Origin: Ptiloglossa arizonensis
Lineage: Eukaryota > Arthropoda > Insecta > Hymenoptera > Colletidae
Direction: 5' to 3'
Assembly: GCF_051014685.1 (NCBI RefSeq)
Contig: NW_027478770.1
Coordinates: 62,001 to 126,000 of the forward strand
Length of the DNA stretch: 64,000 bases
Shown here: piece by piece, positions 1 to 14,065 of the stretch
How positions within the stretch are numbered: position 1 is the stretch's first letter
How the letters are laid out: every line of letters starts with the position of its first letter
Position numbers and translations under genes: made by a program
Notes under the pieces: generated by a model
Seen by the model: the letters and a program-made list of their open reading frames with translations, nothing else
What the model was told of the DNA's origin: nothing
The model's database searches: none

Positions 1-35
1 GTATAACGTATAACGTATAACGTATAACGTATAAC

Positions 36-1022
36 GTCTAACGTATAACGTATAACGTATAACGTATAACGTATAACGTATAACGTATAACGTATAACGT
101 ATAACGAATAACGTATAACGTGTAACGTATACCCAATAACATAAAACGCATAACGTATAAAGTGTAACGTATAACGTATAACGTATAACGTATAACGTAT
201 AACGTATATCTTATATCGTATAAAGTATAACGTATAACGTATAACGTATAACGTATAACGTATAACGTATATCGTATAACGTATAACGTATAACGAATAA
301 CGTAAAACGTATAACGTATAACGTACAACGTATGACGTGTAACGAAGAACGTATAAAGAATAACTTATTACGTATATCGTATAACGTACAACTTATAACG
401 TATAACGTACAACGTATAACGTATAACGTATAACGTATAACCTATAACGTATGACGTATAACGTATAACGTACAAAGTATAACGTATCACGTATAACATA
501 TTACGAATAACGTATAACGTATAACGTATAACGTAACACCTATAACGTATAAAGTGTAACGCATAACGTATAACGTATAACGTATAATGTATAACGTATA
601 ACGTATAACGTATAACGTATAACGTTTAACGTGTAACGTATAACGTATAACGTATAACGTATAACATATAACGTATAACGTATAACGTATAACGTAACAC
701 CTATAACGTATAAAGTGTAACGTATAACGTATAACGTATAACGTATAACGTATAACGTATAACGTATAACGTATAACGTATAACGTATAACGTATAACGT
801 ATAACGTATAACGTATAACGTATAACGTATAACGTATAACGTATAACGTATAACGTATAACGTATAACGTATAACGTATAACGTATAACGTATAACGTAT
901 AACGTATAACGTATAACGTATAACGTATAACGTATAACGTGTAACGTATAACGTATAACGTATAACGTATAACGTATAACGTATAACGTATAACGTGTAG
1001 CGTATAACGTATAACGTCAAAC
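36..1022. repeat. B-C-R composite block, copy 1
   Basis: Starts at gtctaac (36). The B signature cccaataac is at 132, gtatatc-ttatatc at 204-217, and a patch of eight successive variant heptamers spans 323-378. The C pairs gtaacac-ctataac start at 533 and 694. A near-pure run of 39 heptamers follows (722-994, one gtgtaac at 939), closed by gtgtagc at 995 and gtcaaac at 1016. The same order returns at 4152 and 8919 (offsets 4,116 and 4,767). No gene seen. Confidence 0.9.
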
Positions 1023-1099
1023 GTATAACGTATAACGTATAACGTATAACGTATAACGTATAACGTATAACGTATTACATATAACGTCTAACGTATAAC

Positions 1100-2366
1100 G
1101 TATAACGTATAACGTATAACGTATAACGTATAACGTATATCGTATATCGTAAAACGTATAACGTATAACGTATAACGTATAACGTGTAACGAAGTACGTA
1201 TAACGTATAACGTATAACGTATAACGTGTAACGTATAACGTATAACGTATAACGTATAACGTATAACGTATAACGTATAACGTATAACGCATAACGTATA
1301 ACGCATAACGTATAACGTATAACGTATGACGTATAACGTATAACGTATAACGTATAACGTGTAGCGTATAACGTATAACGTATAACGTATAACGTATAAC
1401 GTATAACGTATAACGTATAACATATAACTTATAACGTATAACGTCTAACGTATAACGTCTAACGTATAACGTATAACGTATAACGTATAACGTATAACGT
1501 ATAACGTTTAACGTATAACGTATAACGAATAACGTATAACGTGTAACGTATACCCAATAACGTAAAACGCATAACGCATAACGTACAACGTGTAACGAAG
1601 AACGTATAATGAATAACGTATAACGTATATCGTATAACGTATAACGTATAACGTATAACGTATAACGTATAACGTATAACGTATAACGTATAACGTATAA
1701 CGTATAACGTATAACGTATAACGTATAACGTATAACGTATAACGTATAACGTATAACGTATAACGTATAACGTGTAGCGTATAACGTATAACGTCAAACG
1801 TATAACGTATAACGTATAACGTATAACGTATAACGTATAACGTATAACGTATTACATATAACGTCTAACGTATAACGTATAACGTATAACGTATAACGTA
1901 TAACGTATAACGTATATCGTATATCGTAAAACGTATAACGTATAACGTATAACGTATAACGTGTAACGAAGTACGTATAACGTATAACGTATAACGTATA
2001 ACGTGTAACGTATAACGTATAACGTATAACGTATAACGTATAACGTATAACGTATAACGTATAACGCATAACGTATAACGTATAACGTCTAACGTATAAC
2101 GTCTAACGTATAACGTATAACGTATAACGTATAACGAATAACGTATAACGTGTAACGTATACCCAATAACGTAAAACGCATAACGCATAACGTACAACGT
2201 GTAACGAAGAACGTATAATGAATAACGTATAACGTATATCGTATAACGTATAACGTATAACGTATAACGTATAACGTATAACGTTTAACGTATAACGTAT
2301 AACGAATAACGTATAACGTGTAACGTATACCCAATAACGTAAAACGCATAACGCATAACGTACAAC
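1100..2366. repeat. 1,267-base tandem duplication, left copy (D, A, R, D, A fusion)
   Basis: Landmarks at 1135 (paired gtatatc), 1191 (gaagtac), 1359 (gtgtagc), 1443 and 1457 (gtctaac), 1553, 2162 and 2330 (cccaataac) and 1772 (gtgtagc) recur exactly 1,267 bases (181 heptamers) later. The left edge lies between gtctaac at 1086 and gtatatc at 1135, so the stated start is approximate. The right edge breaks an A module just after its gtacaac heptamer and joins it to the interior of a D module. Confidence 0.88.
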
Positions 2367-3633
2367 GTATAACGTATAACGTATAACGTATAACGTATAA
2401 CGTATATCGTATATCGTAAAACGTATAACGTATAACGTATAACGTATAACGTGTAACGAAGTACGTATAACGTATAACGTATAACGTATAACGTGTAACG
2501 TATAACGTATAACGTATAACGTATAACGTATAACGTATAACGTATAACGTATAACGCATAACGTATAACGCATAACGTATAACGTATAACGTATGACGTA
2601 TAACGTATAACGTATAACGTATAACGTGTAGCGTATAACGTATAACGTATAACGTATAACGTATAACGTATAACGTATAACGTATAACATATAACTTATA
2701 ACGTATAACGTCTAACGTATAACGTCTAACGTATAACGTATAACGTATAACGTATAACGTATAACGTATAACGTTTAACGTATAACGTATAACGAATAAC
2801 GTATAACGTGTAACGTATACCCAATAACGTAAAACGCATAACGCATAACGTACAACGTGTAACGAAGAACGTATAATGAATAACGTATAACGTATATCGT
2901 ATAACGTATAACGTATAACGTATAACGTATAACGTATAACGTATAACGTATAACGTATAACGTATAACGTATAACGTATAACGTATAACGTATAACGTAT
3001 AACGTATAACGTATAACGTATAACGTATAACGTATAACGTGTAGCGTATAACGTATAACGTCAAACGTATAACGTATAACGTATAACGTATAACGTATAA
3101 CGTATAACGTATAACGTATTACATATAACGTCTAACGTATAACGTATAACGTATAACGTATAACGTATAACGTATAACGTATATCGTATATCGTAAAACG
3201 TATAACGTATAACGTATAACGTATAACGTGTAACGAAGTACGTATAACGTATAACGTATAACGTATAACGTGTAACGTATAACGTATAACGTATAACGTA
3301 TAACGTATAACGTATAACGTATAACGTATAACGCATAACGTATAACGTATAACGTCTAACGTATAACGTCTAACGTATAACGTATAACGTATAACGTATA
3401 ACGAATAACGTATAACGTGTAACGTATACCCAATAACGTAAAACGCATAACGCATAACGTACAACGTGTAACGAAGAACGTATAATGAATAACGTATAAC
3501 GTATATCGTATAACGTATAACGTATAACGTATAACGTATAACGTATAACGTTTAACGTATAACGTATAACGAATAACGTATAACGTGTAACGTATACCCA
3601 ATAACGTAAAACGCATAACGCATAACGTACAAC
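2367..3633. repeat. 1,267-base tandem duplication, right copy
   Basis: Matches the left copy at every checked landmark: 2402, 2458, 2626, 2710, 2724, 2820, 3039, 3429 and 3597. Past 3633 the A module continues normally with gtgtaac-gaagaac, so this copy shows the unbroken right edge and 2366/2367 is the recombinant joint. I found no difference between copies by eye, which suggests a recent event or an assembly duplication. Confidence 0.88.
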
Positions 3634-4151
3634 GTGTAACGAAGAACGTATAATGAATAACGTATAACGTATATCGTATAACGTATAACGTATAACGTAT
3701 AACGTATAACGTATAACGTATATCGTATAACGTACAACTTACAGCGTATAACGTACAACGTATAACGTATAACGTATAACGTATAACGTATAACGTATAA
3801 CGTATAACGTATAACGTATAACGTATAACGTATAACGTATAACGTATAACGTATAACGTATAACGTATAACGTATAACGTGTAACGTATAACGTGTAACG
3901 TATAACGTGTAACGTATAACGTATAACGTATAACGTATAACGTATAACGTATAACGTATAACGTATAACGTATAACGTATAACGTATAACGTATAACGTA
4001 TAACGTATAATGTATAACGTGAAACGTATAACGTATAACGTATAACGTATAACGTATAACGTATAACGTGTAGCGTATAACGTATAACGTCAAGCGTATA
4101 ACGTATAACGTATAACGTATAACGTATAACGTATAACGTATAACGTATAAC
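3634..4151. repeat. A-module remainder, pure stretch and L leader
   Basis: Contains the end of the A module (gtgtaac-gaagaac, then gtataat-gaataac), a ttacagc unit near 3739, long consensus stretches, three alternating gtgtaac units near 3880-3915, then L: gtataat, gtgaaac near 4020, gtgtagc and gtcaagc near 4090. L precedes most B modules in this window (for example before 8919, 16052, 25677, 36331, 41798). No gene seen. Confidence 0.8.
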
Positions 4152-5166
4152 GTCTAACGTATAACGTATAACGTATAACGTATAACGTATAACGTATAAC
4201 GTATAACGTATAACGTATAACGAATAACGTATAACGTGTAACGTATACCCAATAACATAAAACGCATAACGTATAAAGTGTAACGTATAACGTATAACGT
4301 ATAACGTATAACGTATAACGTATATCTTATATCGTATAAAGTATAACGTATAACGTATAACGTATAACGTATAACGTATAACGTATATCGTATAACGTAT
4401 AACGTATAACGAATAACGTAAAACGTATAACGTATAACGTACAACGTATGACGTGTAACGAAGAACGTATAAAGAATAACTTATTACGTATATCGTATAA
4501 CGTACAACTTATAACGTATAACGTACAACGTATAACGTATAACGTATAACGTATAACCTATAACGTATGACGTATAACGTATAACGTACAAAGTATAACG
4601 TATCACGTATAACATATTACGAATAACGTATAACGTATAACGTATAACGTAACACCTATAACGTATAAAGTGTAACGCATAACGTATAACGTATAACGTA
4701 TAATGTATAACGTATAACGTATAACGTATAACGTATAACGTTTAACGTGTAACGTATAACGTATAACGTATAACGTATAACATATAACGTATAACGTATA
4801 ACGTATAACGTAACACCTATAACGTATAAAGTGTAACGTATAACGTATAACGTATAACGTATAACGTATAACGTATAACGTATAACGTATAACGTATAAC
4901 GTATAACGTATAACGTATAACGTATAACGTATAACGTATAACGTATAACGTATAACGTATAACGTATAACGTATAACGTATAACGTATAACGTATAACGT
5001 ATAACGTATAACGTATAACGTATAACGTATAACGTATAACGTATAACGTATAACGTATAACGTATAACGTATAACGTATAACGTATAACGTGTAGCGTAT
5101 AACGTATAACGTCAAACGTATAACGTATAACGTATAACGTATAACGTATAACGTATAACGTATAAC
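4152..5166. repeat. B-C-R composite block, copy 2
   Basis: Same order as the block at 36: B signature at 4248, second gtaacac at 4810, pure run 4838-5089 (36 heptamers, no gtgtaac inside), gtgtagc at 5090, then gtcaaac. The left part is offset by 4,116 from copy 1 and the part right of the run by 4,095, so the run is three heptamers shorter here. Confidence 0.88.
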
Positions 5167-6330
5167 GTATTACATATAACGTCTAACGTATAACGTATAA
5201 CGTATAACGTATAACGTATAACGTATAACGTATATCGTATATCGTAAAACGTATAACGTATAACGTATAACGTATAACGTGTAACGAAGTACGTATAACG
5301 TATAACGTATAACGTATAACGTGTAACGTATAACGTATAACGTATAACGTATAACGTATAACGTATAACGTATAACGTATAACGCATAACGTATAACGCA
5401 TAACGTATAACGTATAACGTATGACGTATAACGTATAACGTATAACGTATAACGTGTAGCGTATAACGTATAACGTATAACGTATAACGTATAACGTATA
5501 ACGTATAACGTATAACATATAACTTATAACGTATAACGTCTAACGTATAACGTCTAACGTATAACGTATAACGTATAACGTATAACGTATAACGTATAAC
5601 GTTTAACGTATAACGTATAACGAATAACGTATAACGTGTAACGTATACCCAATAACGTAAAACGCATAACGCATAACGTACAACGTGTAACGAAGAACGT
5701 ATAATGAATAACGTATAACGTATATCGTATAACGTATAACGTATAACGTATAACGTATAACGTATAACGTATAACGTATAACGTATAACGTATAAAGTAT
5801 AACGTATAACGTATATCGTATAACGTATAACATATAACGAATAACGTAAATCGCAAAACGTATAACGTATAACGTATAACGTATAACGTATAACGTATAA
5901 CGTATAACGTATAACGTATAACGTATGACGTATAACATATAACGTATAACGTATAACGTATAACGTATAACGTATAACGTATAACGTGTAACGTATAACG
6001 CATTACATGTAATGTATAACGTATAACGTATAATGTATAACGTATAACGCATAACGTATAACGTACAAAGTATAACGTATCACGTATAAAGTATAACGTA
6101 TAACGTATAACGTATAACGTATAACGTATATCGTATATCGTAAAACGTATAACGTATAACGTGTAACGTATAACGTGTAACGAATTACGTATAACGAATA
6201 ACGTATAACGTACATCGTATAACGTACAACTTATAACGTATAACGTACAACGTATAACGTACATCGTATAACGTACAACTTATAACGTATAACGTACAAC
6301 GTATAACGTATAGCGTATAACGTATAACGT
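5167..6330. repeat. D-A-P composite block, first palindrome-bearing copy
   Basis: D opens with gtattac at 5167 and ends with doubled gtctaac near 5550. A has gtttaac near 5602, cccaataac near 5648 and gtaaatc-gcaaaac near 5850. P holds the palindrome at 6001-6014, then gtataat, gtacaaa, gtatcac, paired gtatatc, gaattac and repeated gtacatc, gtacaac and ttataac. A hand count of 5167-6330 gives about 77 substitutions, spread over all heptamer positions. Recurs at offset 4,774 from 9941. Confidence 0.88.
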
Positions 6331-8918
6331 ATAACGTATAACGTATAACGTATAACGTATAACGTATAACGAATAACGTATAACGTGTAACGTATACCCA
6401 ATAACATAAAACGCATAACGTATAAAGTGTAACGTATAACGTATAACGTATAACGTATAACGAATAACGTATAACGTGTAACGTATACCCAATAACGTAA
6501 AACGCATAACGCATAACGTACAACGTGTAACGAAGAACGTATAATGAATAACGTATAACGTATATCGTATAACGTATAACGTATAACGTATAACGTATAA
6601 CGTATAACGTATAACGTATAACGTATAACGTATAAAGTATAACGTATAACGTATATCGTATAACGTATAACATATAACGTATTACATATAACGTCTAACG
6701 TATAACGTATAACGTATAACGTATAACGTATAACGTATAACGTATATCGTATATCGTAAAACGTATAACGTATAACGTATAACGTATAACGTGTAACGAA
6801 GTACGTATAACGTATAACGTATAACGTATAACGTGTAACGTATAACGTATAACGTATAACGTATAACGTATAACGTATAACGTATAACGTATAACGCATA
6901 ACGTATAACGCATAACGTATAACGTATAACGTATGACGTATAACGTATAACGTATAACGTATAACGTGTAGCGTATAACGTATAACGTATAACGTATAAC
7001 GTATAACGTATAACGTATAACGTATAACATATAACTTATAACGTATAACGTCTAACGTATAACGTCTAACGTATAACGTATAACGTATAACGTATAACGT
7101 ATAACGTATAACGTATAACGTTTAACGTATAACGTATAACGAATAACGTATAACGTGTAACGTATACCCAATAACGTAAAACGCATAACGCATAACGTAC
7201 AACGTGTAACGAAGAACGTATAATGAATAACGTATAACGTATATCGTATAACGTATAACGTATAACGTATAACGTATAACGTATAACGTATATCTTATAT
7301 CGTATAAAGTATAACGTATAACGTATAACGTATAACGTATAACGTATAACGTATATCGTATAACGTATAACGTATAACGAATAACGTAAAACGTATAAAG
7401 TATAACGTACAACGTATGACGTGTAACGAAGAACGTATAAAGAATAACTTATTACGTATATCGTATAACGTACAACTTATAACGTATAACGTACAACGTA
7501 TAACGTATAACGTATAACGTATAACGTATAACGTATAACGTATAATCTATAACGTGAAACGTATAACGTATAACGTATAACGTATAACGTATAACGTATA
7601 ACGAGTAGCGTATAACGTATAACGTCAAGCGTATAACGTATAACGTATAATGTATAACGTATAACGTATAACGTATAACGTATAACGTATAACGTCTAAC
7701 GTATAACGTATAACGTATAACGTATAACGTATAACGTATAACGTATAACGAATAACGTATAACGTGTAACGTATACTTAATAACGTAAAACGCATAACGT
7801 ATAAAGTGTAACGTATAACGTATAACGTATAACGTATAACGTATAACGTATATCTTATATCGTATAAAGTATAACGTATAACGTATAACGTATAACGTAT
7901 AACGTATAACGTATATCGTATAACGTATAACGTATAACGAATAACGTAAAACGTATAACGTATAACGTACAACGTATAACGTGTAACGAAGAACGTATAA
8001 AGAATAACTTATAACGTATATCGTATAACGTACAACTTCTAACGTATAACGTACAACGTATAACGTATAACGTATAACGTGTAACGTATAACGTATGACG
8101 TATAACGTATAACGTATAACGTATAACGTATAACTTATAACGTATAACGTATAACGTATAACGTATAACGTATAACGAAGAACGTATAAAGAATAACGTA
8201 TAACGTATATCGTATAACGTACAACTTATAACGTATAACGTACAACGTATAACGTATAACGTATAACGTATAACGTATAACGTATAACGTATAACGTATA
8301 ACGTATAACGTATAACGTATAACGTATAACGTATAACGTATAACGTATAACGTATATCGTATATCGTAAAACGTATAACGTATGACGTATAACGTATAAC
8401 GTGTAACGAAGTACGTATAACGTATAACGTATAACGTATAACGTATAACGTGTAACGAAGAACGTATAAAGAATAACGTATAACGTATATCGTATAACGT
8501 ACAACTTACAGCGTATAACGTACAACGTATAACGTATAACGTATAACGTATAACGTATAACGTATAACGTATAACGTATAACGTATAACGTATAACGTAT
8601 AACGTATAACGTATAACGTATAACGTATAACGTATAACGTATAACGTGTAACGTATAACGTGTAACGTATAACGTGTAACGTATAACGTATAACGTATAA
8701 CGTATAACGTATAACGTATAACGTATAACGTATAACGTATAACGTATAACGTATAACGTATAACGTATAACGTATAATGTATAACGTGAAACGTATAACG
8801 TATAACGTATAACGTATAACGTATAACGTATAACGTGTAGCGTATAACGTATAACGTCAAGCGTATAACGTATAACGTATAACGTATAACGTATAACGTA
8901 TAACGTATAACGTATAAC
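6331..8918. repeat. Mosaic of truncated A, B, D and L modules
   Basis: Pieces in order: a B fragment (cccaataac at 6397) broken before gtatatc-ttatatc; an A fragment (6490); D opening with gtattac at 6679; A (about 7168) joined into the second half of B (gtatatc-ttatatc near 7290); L near 7550-7630 with a unique gagtagc; a B-like copy in which the signature is gtatact-taataac (7776); then paired gtatatc, ttacagc and alternating gtgtaac near 8510-8680; and L again to 8880. There is no palindrome here. The joints suggest repeated unequal exchange. Confidence 0.78.
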
Positions 8919-9940
8919 GTCTAACGTATAACGTATAACGTATAACGTATAACGTATAACGTATAACGTATAACGTATAACGTATAACGAATAACGTATA
9001 ACGTGTAACGTATACCCAATAACATAAAACGCATAACGTATAAAGTGTAACGTATAACGTATAACGTATAACGTATAACGTATAACGTATATCTTATATC
9101 GTATAAAGTATAACGTATAACGTATAACGTATAACGTATAACGTATAACGTATATCGTATAACGTATAACGTATAACGAATAACGTAAAACGTATAACGT
9201 ATAACGTACAACGTATGACGTGTAACGAAGAACGTATAAAGAATAACTTATTACGTATATCGTATAACGTACAACTTATAACGTATAACGTACAACGTAT
9301 AACGTATAACGTATAACGTATAACCTATAACGTATGACGTATAACGTATAACGTACAAAGTATAACGTATCACGTATAACATATTACGAATAACGTATAA
9401 CGTATAACGTATAACGTAACACCTATAACGTATAAAGTGTAACGCATAACGTATAACGTATAACGTATAATGTATAACGTATAACGTATAACGTATAACG
9501 TATAACGTTTAACGTGTAACGTATAACGTATAACGTATAACGTATAACATATAACGTATAACGTATAACGTATAACGTAACACCTATAACGTATAAAGTG
9601 TAACGTATAACGTATAACGTATAACGTATAACGTATAACGTATAACGTATAACGTATAACGTATAACGTATAACGTATAACGTATAACGTATAACGTATA
9701 ACGTATAACGTATAACGTATAACGTATAACGTATAACGTATAACGTATAACGTATAACGTATAACGTATAACGTATAACGTATAACGTATAACGTATAAC
9801 GTATAACGTATAACGTATAACGTATAACGTATAACGTATAACGTATAACGTATAACGTATAACGTGTAGCGTATAACGTATAACGTCAAACGTATAACGT
9901 ATAACGTATAACGTATAACGTATAACGTATAACGTATAAC
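8919..9940. repeat. B-C-R composite block, copy 3
   Basis: B signature at 9015, second gtaacac at 9577, pure run 9605-9863 (37 heptamers), gtgtagc at 9864, gtcaaac near 9885. Left part offset 4,767 from copy 2 and right part 4,774: one heptamer was gained within the run. Confidence 0.88.
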
Positions 9941-11100
9941 GTATTACATATAACGTCTAACGTATAACGTATAACGTATAACGTATAACGTATAACGTAT
10001 AACGTATATCGTATATCGTAAAACGTATAACGTATAACGTATAACGTATAACGTGTAACGAAGTACGTATAACGTATAACGTATAACGTATAACGTGTAA
10101 CGTATAACGTATAACGTATAACGTATAACGTATAACGTATAACGTATAACGTATAACGCATAACGTATAACGCATAACGTATAACGTATAACGTATGACG
10201 TATAACGTATAACGTATAACGTATAACGTGTAGCGTATAACGTATAACGTATAACGTATAACGTATAACGTATAACGTATAACGTATAACATATAACTTA
10301 TAACGTATAACGTCTAACGTATAACGTCTAACGTATAACGTATAACGTATAACGTATAACGTATAACGTATAACGTTTAACGTATAACGTATAACGAATA
10401 ACGTATAACGTGTAACGTATACCCAATAACGTAAAACGCATAACGCATAACGTACAACGTGTAACGAAGAACGTATAATGAATAACGTATAACGTATATC
10501 GTATAACGTATAACGTATAACGTATAACGTATAACGTATAACGTATAACGTATAACGTATAACGTATAAAGTATAACGTATAACGTATATCGTATAACGT
10601 ATAACATATAACGAATAACGTAAATCGCAAAACGTATAACGTATAACGTATAACGTATAACGTATAACGTATAACGTATAACGTATAACGTATAACGTAT
10701 AACGTATAACATATAACGTATAACGTATAACGTATAACGTATAACGTATAACGTATAACGTGTAACGTATAACGCATTACATGTAATGTATAACGTATAA
10801 CGTATAATGTATAACGTATAACGCATAACGTATAACGTACAAAGTATAACGTATCACGTATAAAGTATAACGTATAACGTATAACGTATAACGTATAACG
10901 TATATCGTATATCGTAAAACGTATAACGTATAACGTGTAACGTATAACGTGTAACGAATTACGTATAACGAATAACGTATAACGTACATCGTATAACGTA
11001 CAACTTATAACGTATAACGTACAACGTATAACGTACATCGTATAACGTACAACTTATAACGTATAACGTACAACGTATAACGTATAGCGTATAACGTATA
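9941..11100. repeat. D-A-P composite block, copy 2
   Basis: gtattac at 9941 and palindrome 10775-10788, both exactly 4,774 after their counterparts at 5167 and 6001. Together with the preceding B-C-R block this makes a larger unit of about 4.8 kb (4152-6330 and 8919-11100), with the 6.3-8.9 kb mosaic between. One visible difference is that gtatgac near 5927 in the earlier copy is consensus here. Confidence 0.85.
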
Positions 11101-11999
11101 ACGTATAACGTATAACGTATAACGTATAACGTATAACGTATAACGTATAACGTATAACGTATAACGTGTAGCGTATAACGTGAAACGTCAAACGTATAAC
11201 GTATAACGTATAACGTATAACGTATAACGTATAACGTCTAACGTATAACGTATAACGTATAACGTATAACGTATAACGTATAACGTATAACGTTTAACGT
11301 ATAACGTATAACGTATAACGCATAACGTATAACGTATAACGTATAACGTATAACGTATAACGTATAACGTATAACGTATAACGTATATCTTATATCGTAT
11401 AAAGTATAACGTATAACGTATAACGTATAACGTATAACGTATAACGTATATCGTATAACGTATAACGTATAACGAATAACGTAAAACGTATAACGTATAA
11501 CGTACAACGTATGACGTGTAACGAAGAACGTATAAAGAATAACTTATTACGTATATCGTATAACGTACAACTTATAACGTATAACGTACAACGTATAACG
11601 TATAACGTATAACGTATAACCTATAACGTATGACGTATAACGTATAACGTACAAAGTATAACGTATCACGTATAACATATTACGAATAACGTATAACGTA
11701 TAACGTATAACGTAACACCTATAACGTATAAAGTGTAACGCATAACGTATAACGTATAACGTATAATGTATAACGTATAACGTATAACACATAACGTATA
11801 ACGTTTAACGTGTAACGTATAACGTATAATGTATAACGTATAACATATAACGTATAACGTCAAACGTATAACGTATAACGTATAACGTATAACGTATAAC
11901 GTATAACGTATAACGTATAACGTATAACGTATAACGTATAACGTATAACGTATAACGTATAACGTATAACGTATAACGTATAACGTATAACGTATAACG
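11101..11999. repeat. F module, then 3' part of B and first half of C
   Basis: F is at 11166-11193 (gtgtagc, gtataac, gtgaaac, gtcaaac). The B signature is missing: a gtttaac and gcataac stretch leads straight to gtatatc-ttatatc near 11386, followed by the B tail and one gtaacac-ctataac pair near 11713. The second C pair is absent and a gtcaaac near 11859 starts a pure run. The same truncated arrangement lies 2,968 bases downstream (14.3-14.8 kb). Confidence 0.78.
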
Positions 12000-13100
12000 T
12001 ATAACGTATATCGTATATCGTAAAACGTATAACGTATAACGTATAACGTATAACGTGTAACGAAGTACGTATAACGTATAACGTATAACGTATAACGTGT
12101 AACGTATAACGTATAACGTATAACGTATAACGTATAACGTATAACGTATAACGTATAACGCATAACGTATAACGCATAACGTATAACGTATAACGTATGA
12201 CGTATAACGTATAACGTATAACGTATAACGTGTAGCGTATAACGTATAACGTATAACGTATAACGTATAACGTATAACGTATAACGTATAACATATAACT
12301 TATAACGTATAACGTCTAACGTATAACGTCTAACGTATAACGTATAACGTATAACGTATAACGTATAACGTATAACGTTTAACGTATAACGTATAACGAA
12401 TAACGTATAACGTGTAACGTATACCCAATAACGTAAAACGCATAACGCATAACGTACAACGTGTAACGAAGAACGTATAATGAATAACGTATAACGTATG
12501 TCGTATAACGTATAACGTATAACGTATAACGTATAACGTATAACGTATAACGTATAACGTATAACGTATAAAGTATAACGTATAACGTATATCGTATAAC
12601 GTATAACATATAACGAATAACGTAAATCGCAAAACGTATAACGTATAACGTATAACGTATAACGTATAACGTATAACGTATAACGTATAACGTATAACGT
12701 ATAACGTATAACATATAACGTATAACGTATAACGTATAACGTATAACGTATAACGTATAACGTGTAACGTATAACGCATTACATGTAATGTATAACGTAT
12801 AACGTATAATGTATAACGTATAACGCATAACGTATAACGTACAAAGTATAACGTATCACGTATAAAGTATAACGTATAACGTATAACGTATAACGTATAA
12901 CGTATATCGTATATCGTAAAACGTATAACGTATAACGTGTAACGTATAACGTGTAACGAATTACGTATAACGAATAACGTATAACGTACATCGTATAACG
13001 TACAACTTATAACGTATAACGTACAACGTATAACGTACATCGTATAACGTACAACTTATAACGTATAACGTACAACGTATAACGTATAGCGTATAACGTA
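12000..13100. repeat. D-A-P composite block, copy 3 (D 5' end missing)
   Basis: Begins at the paired gtatatc inside D; the usual gtattac-atataac start is replaced by a pure run. The palindrome is 12777-12790, 2,002 bases (286 heptamers) after the previous one. A private gtatgtc unit near 12497 replaces gtatatc. Ends with gtacaac and gtatagc near 13086. Confidence 0.82.
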
Positions 13101-14065
13101 TAACGTATAACGTATAACGTATAACGTATAACGTATAACGTATAACGTATAACGTATAACGTATAACGTGTAGCGTATAACGTGAAACGTCAAACGTATA
13201 ACGTATAACGTATAACGTATAACGTATAACGTATAACGTCTAACGTATAACGTATAACGTATAACGTATAACGTATAACGTATAACGTATAACGTTTAAC
13301 GTATAACGTATAACGAATAACGTATAACGTGTAACGTATACCCAATAACGTAAAACGCATAACGCATAACGTATAACGTACAACGTGTAACGAAGAACGT
13401 ATAATGAATAACGTATAACGTATATCGCATAACGTATAACGTATAACGTATAACGTATAACGTATAACGTATAACGTATAACGTATAACGTATAACGTAT
13501 AAAGTATAACGTATAACGTATATCGTATAACGTATAACATATAACGAATAACGTAAATCGCAAAACGTATAACGTATAACGTATAACGTATAACGTATAA
13601 CGTATAACGTATAACGTATAACGTATAACGTATAACGTATAACATATAACGTATAACGTATAACGTATAACGTATAACGTATAACGTATAACGTGTAACG
13701 TATAACGCATTACATGTAATGTATAACGTATAACGTATAATGTATAACGTATAACGCATAACGTATAACGTACAAAGTATAACGTATCACGTATAAAGTA
13801 TAACGTATAACGTATAACGTATAACGTATAACGTATAACGTATATCGTATATCGTAAAACGTATAACGTATAACGTGTAACGTATAACGTGTAACGAATT
13901 ACGTATAACGAATAACGTATAACGTACATCGTATAACGTACAACTTATAACGTATAACGTACAACGTATAACGTACATCGTATAACGTACAACTTATAAC
14001 GTATAACGTACAACGTATAACGTATAGCGTACAACGTATAACGTATAGCGTATAACGTATAACGT
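13101..14065. repeat. F plus A-P composite block without D
   Basis: F is at 13168-13195, then gtctaac and gtttaac lead into A. In this copy an extra gtataac separates the doubled gcataac from gtacaac, and gtatatc is followed by gcataac; both features are shared with the copies at 17.1, 21.8, 28.4, 32.0, 43.2 and 49.8 kb and define a subtype. Palindrome 13708-13721. Ends with two gtatagc units separated by gtacaac. Confidence 0.8.

Noticed and set aside
533..546. gtaacac-ctataac as a phase-shifted insertion scar
   Set aside because: The phase before and after is unchanged. A pair of compensating indels is possible, but plain substitutions explain it equally well, so no insertion is claimed.
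6001..6014. Palindrome as a transcription terminator or a transposon end
   Set aside because: The dyad has no loop, no T tract and no neighbouring mobile element; copies lie inside homologous modules, so they were spread by duplication of the modules.
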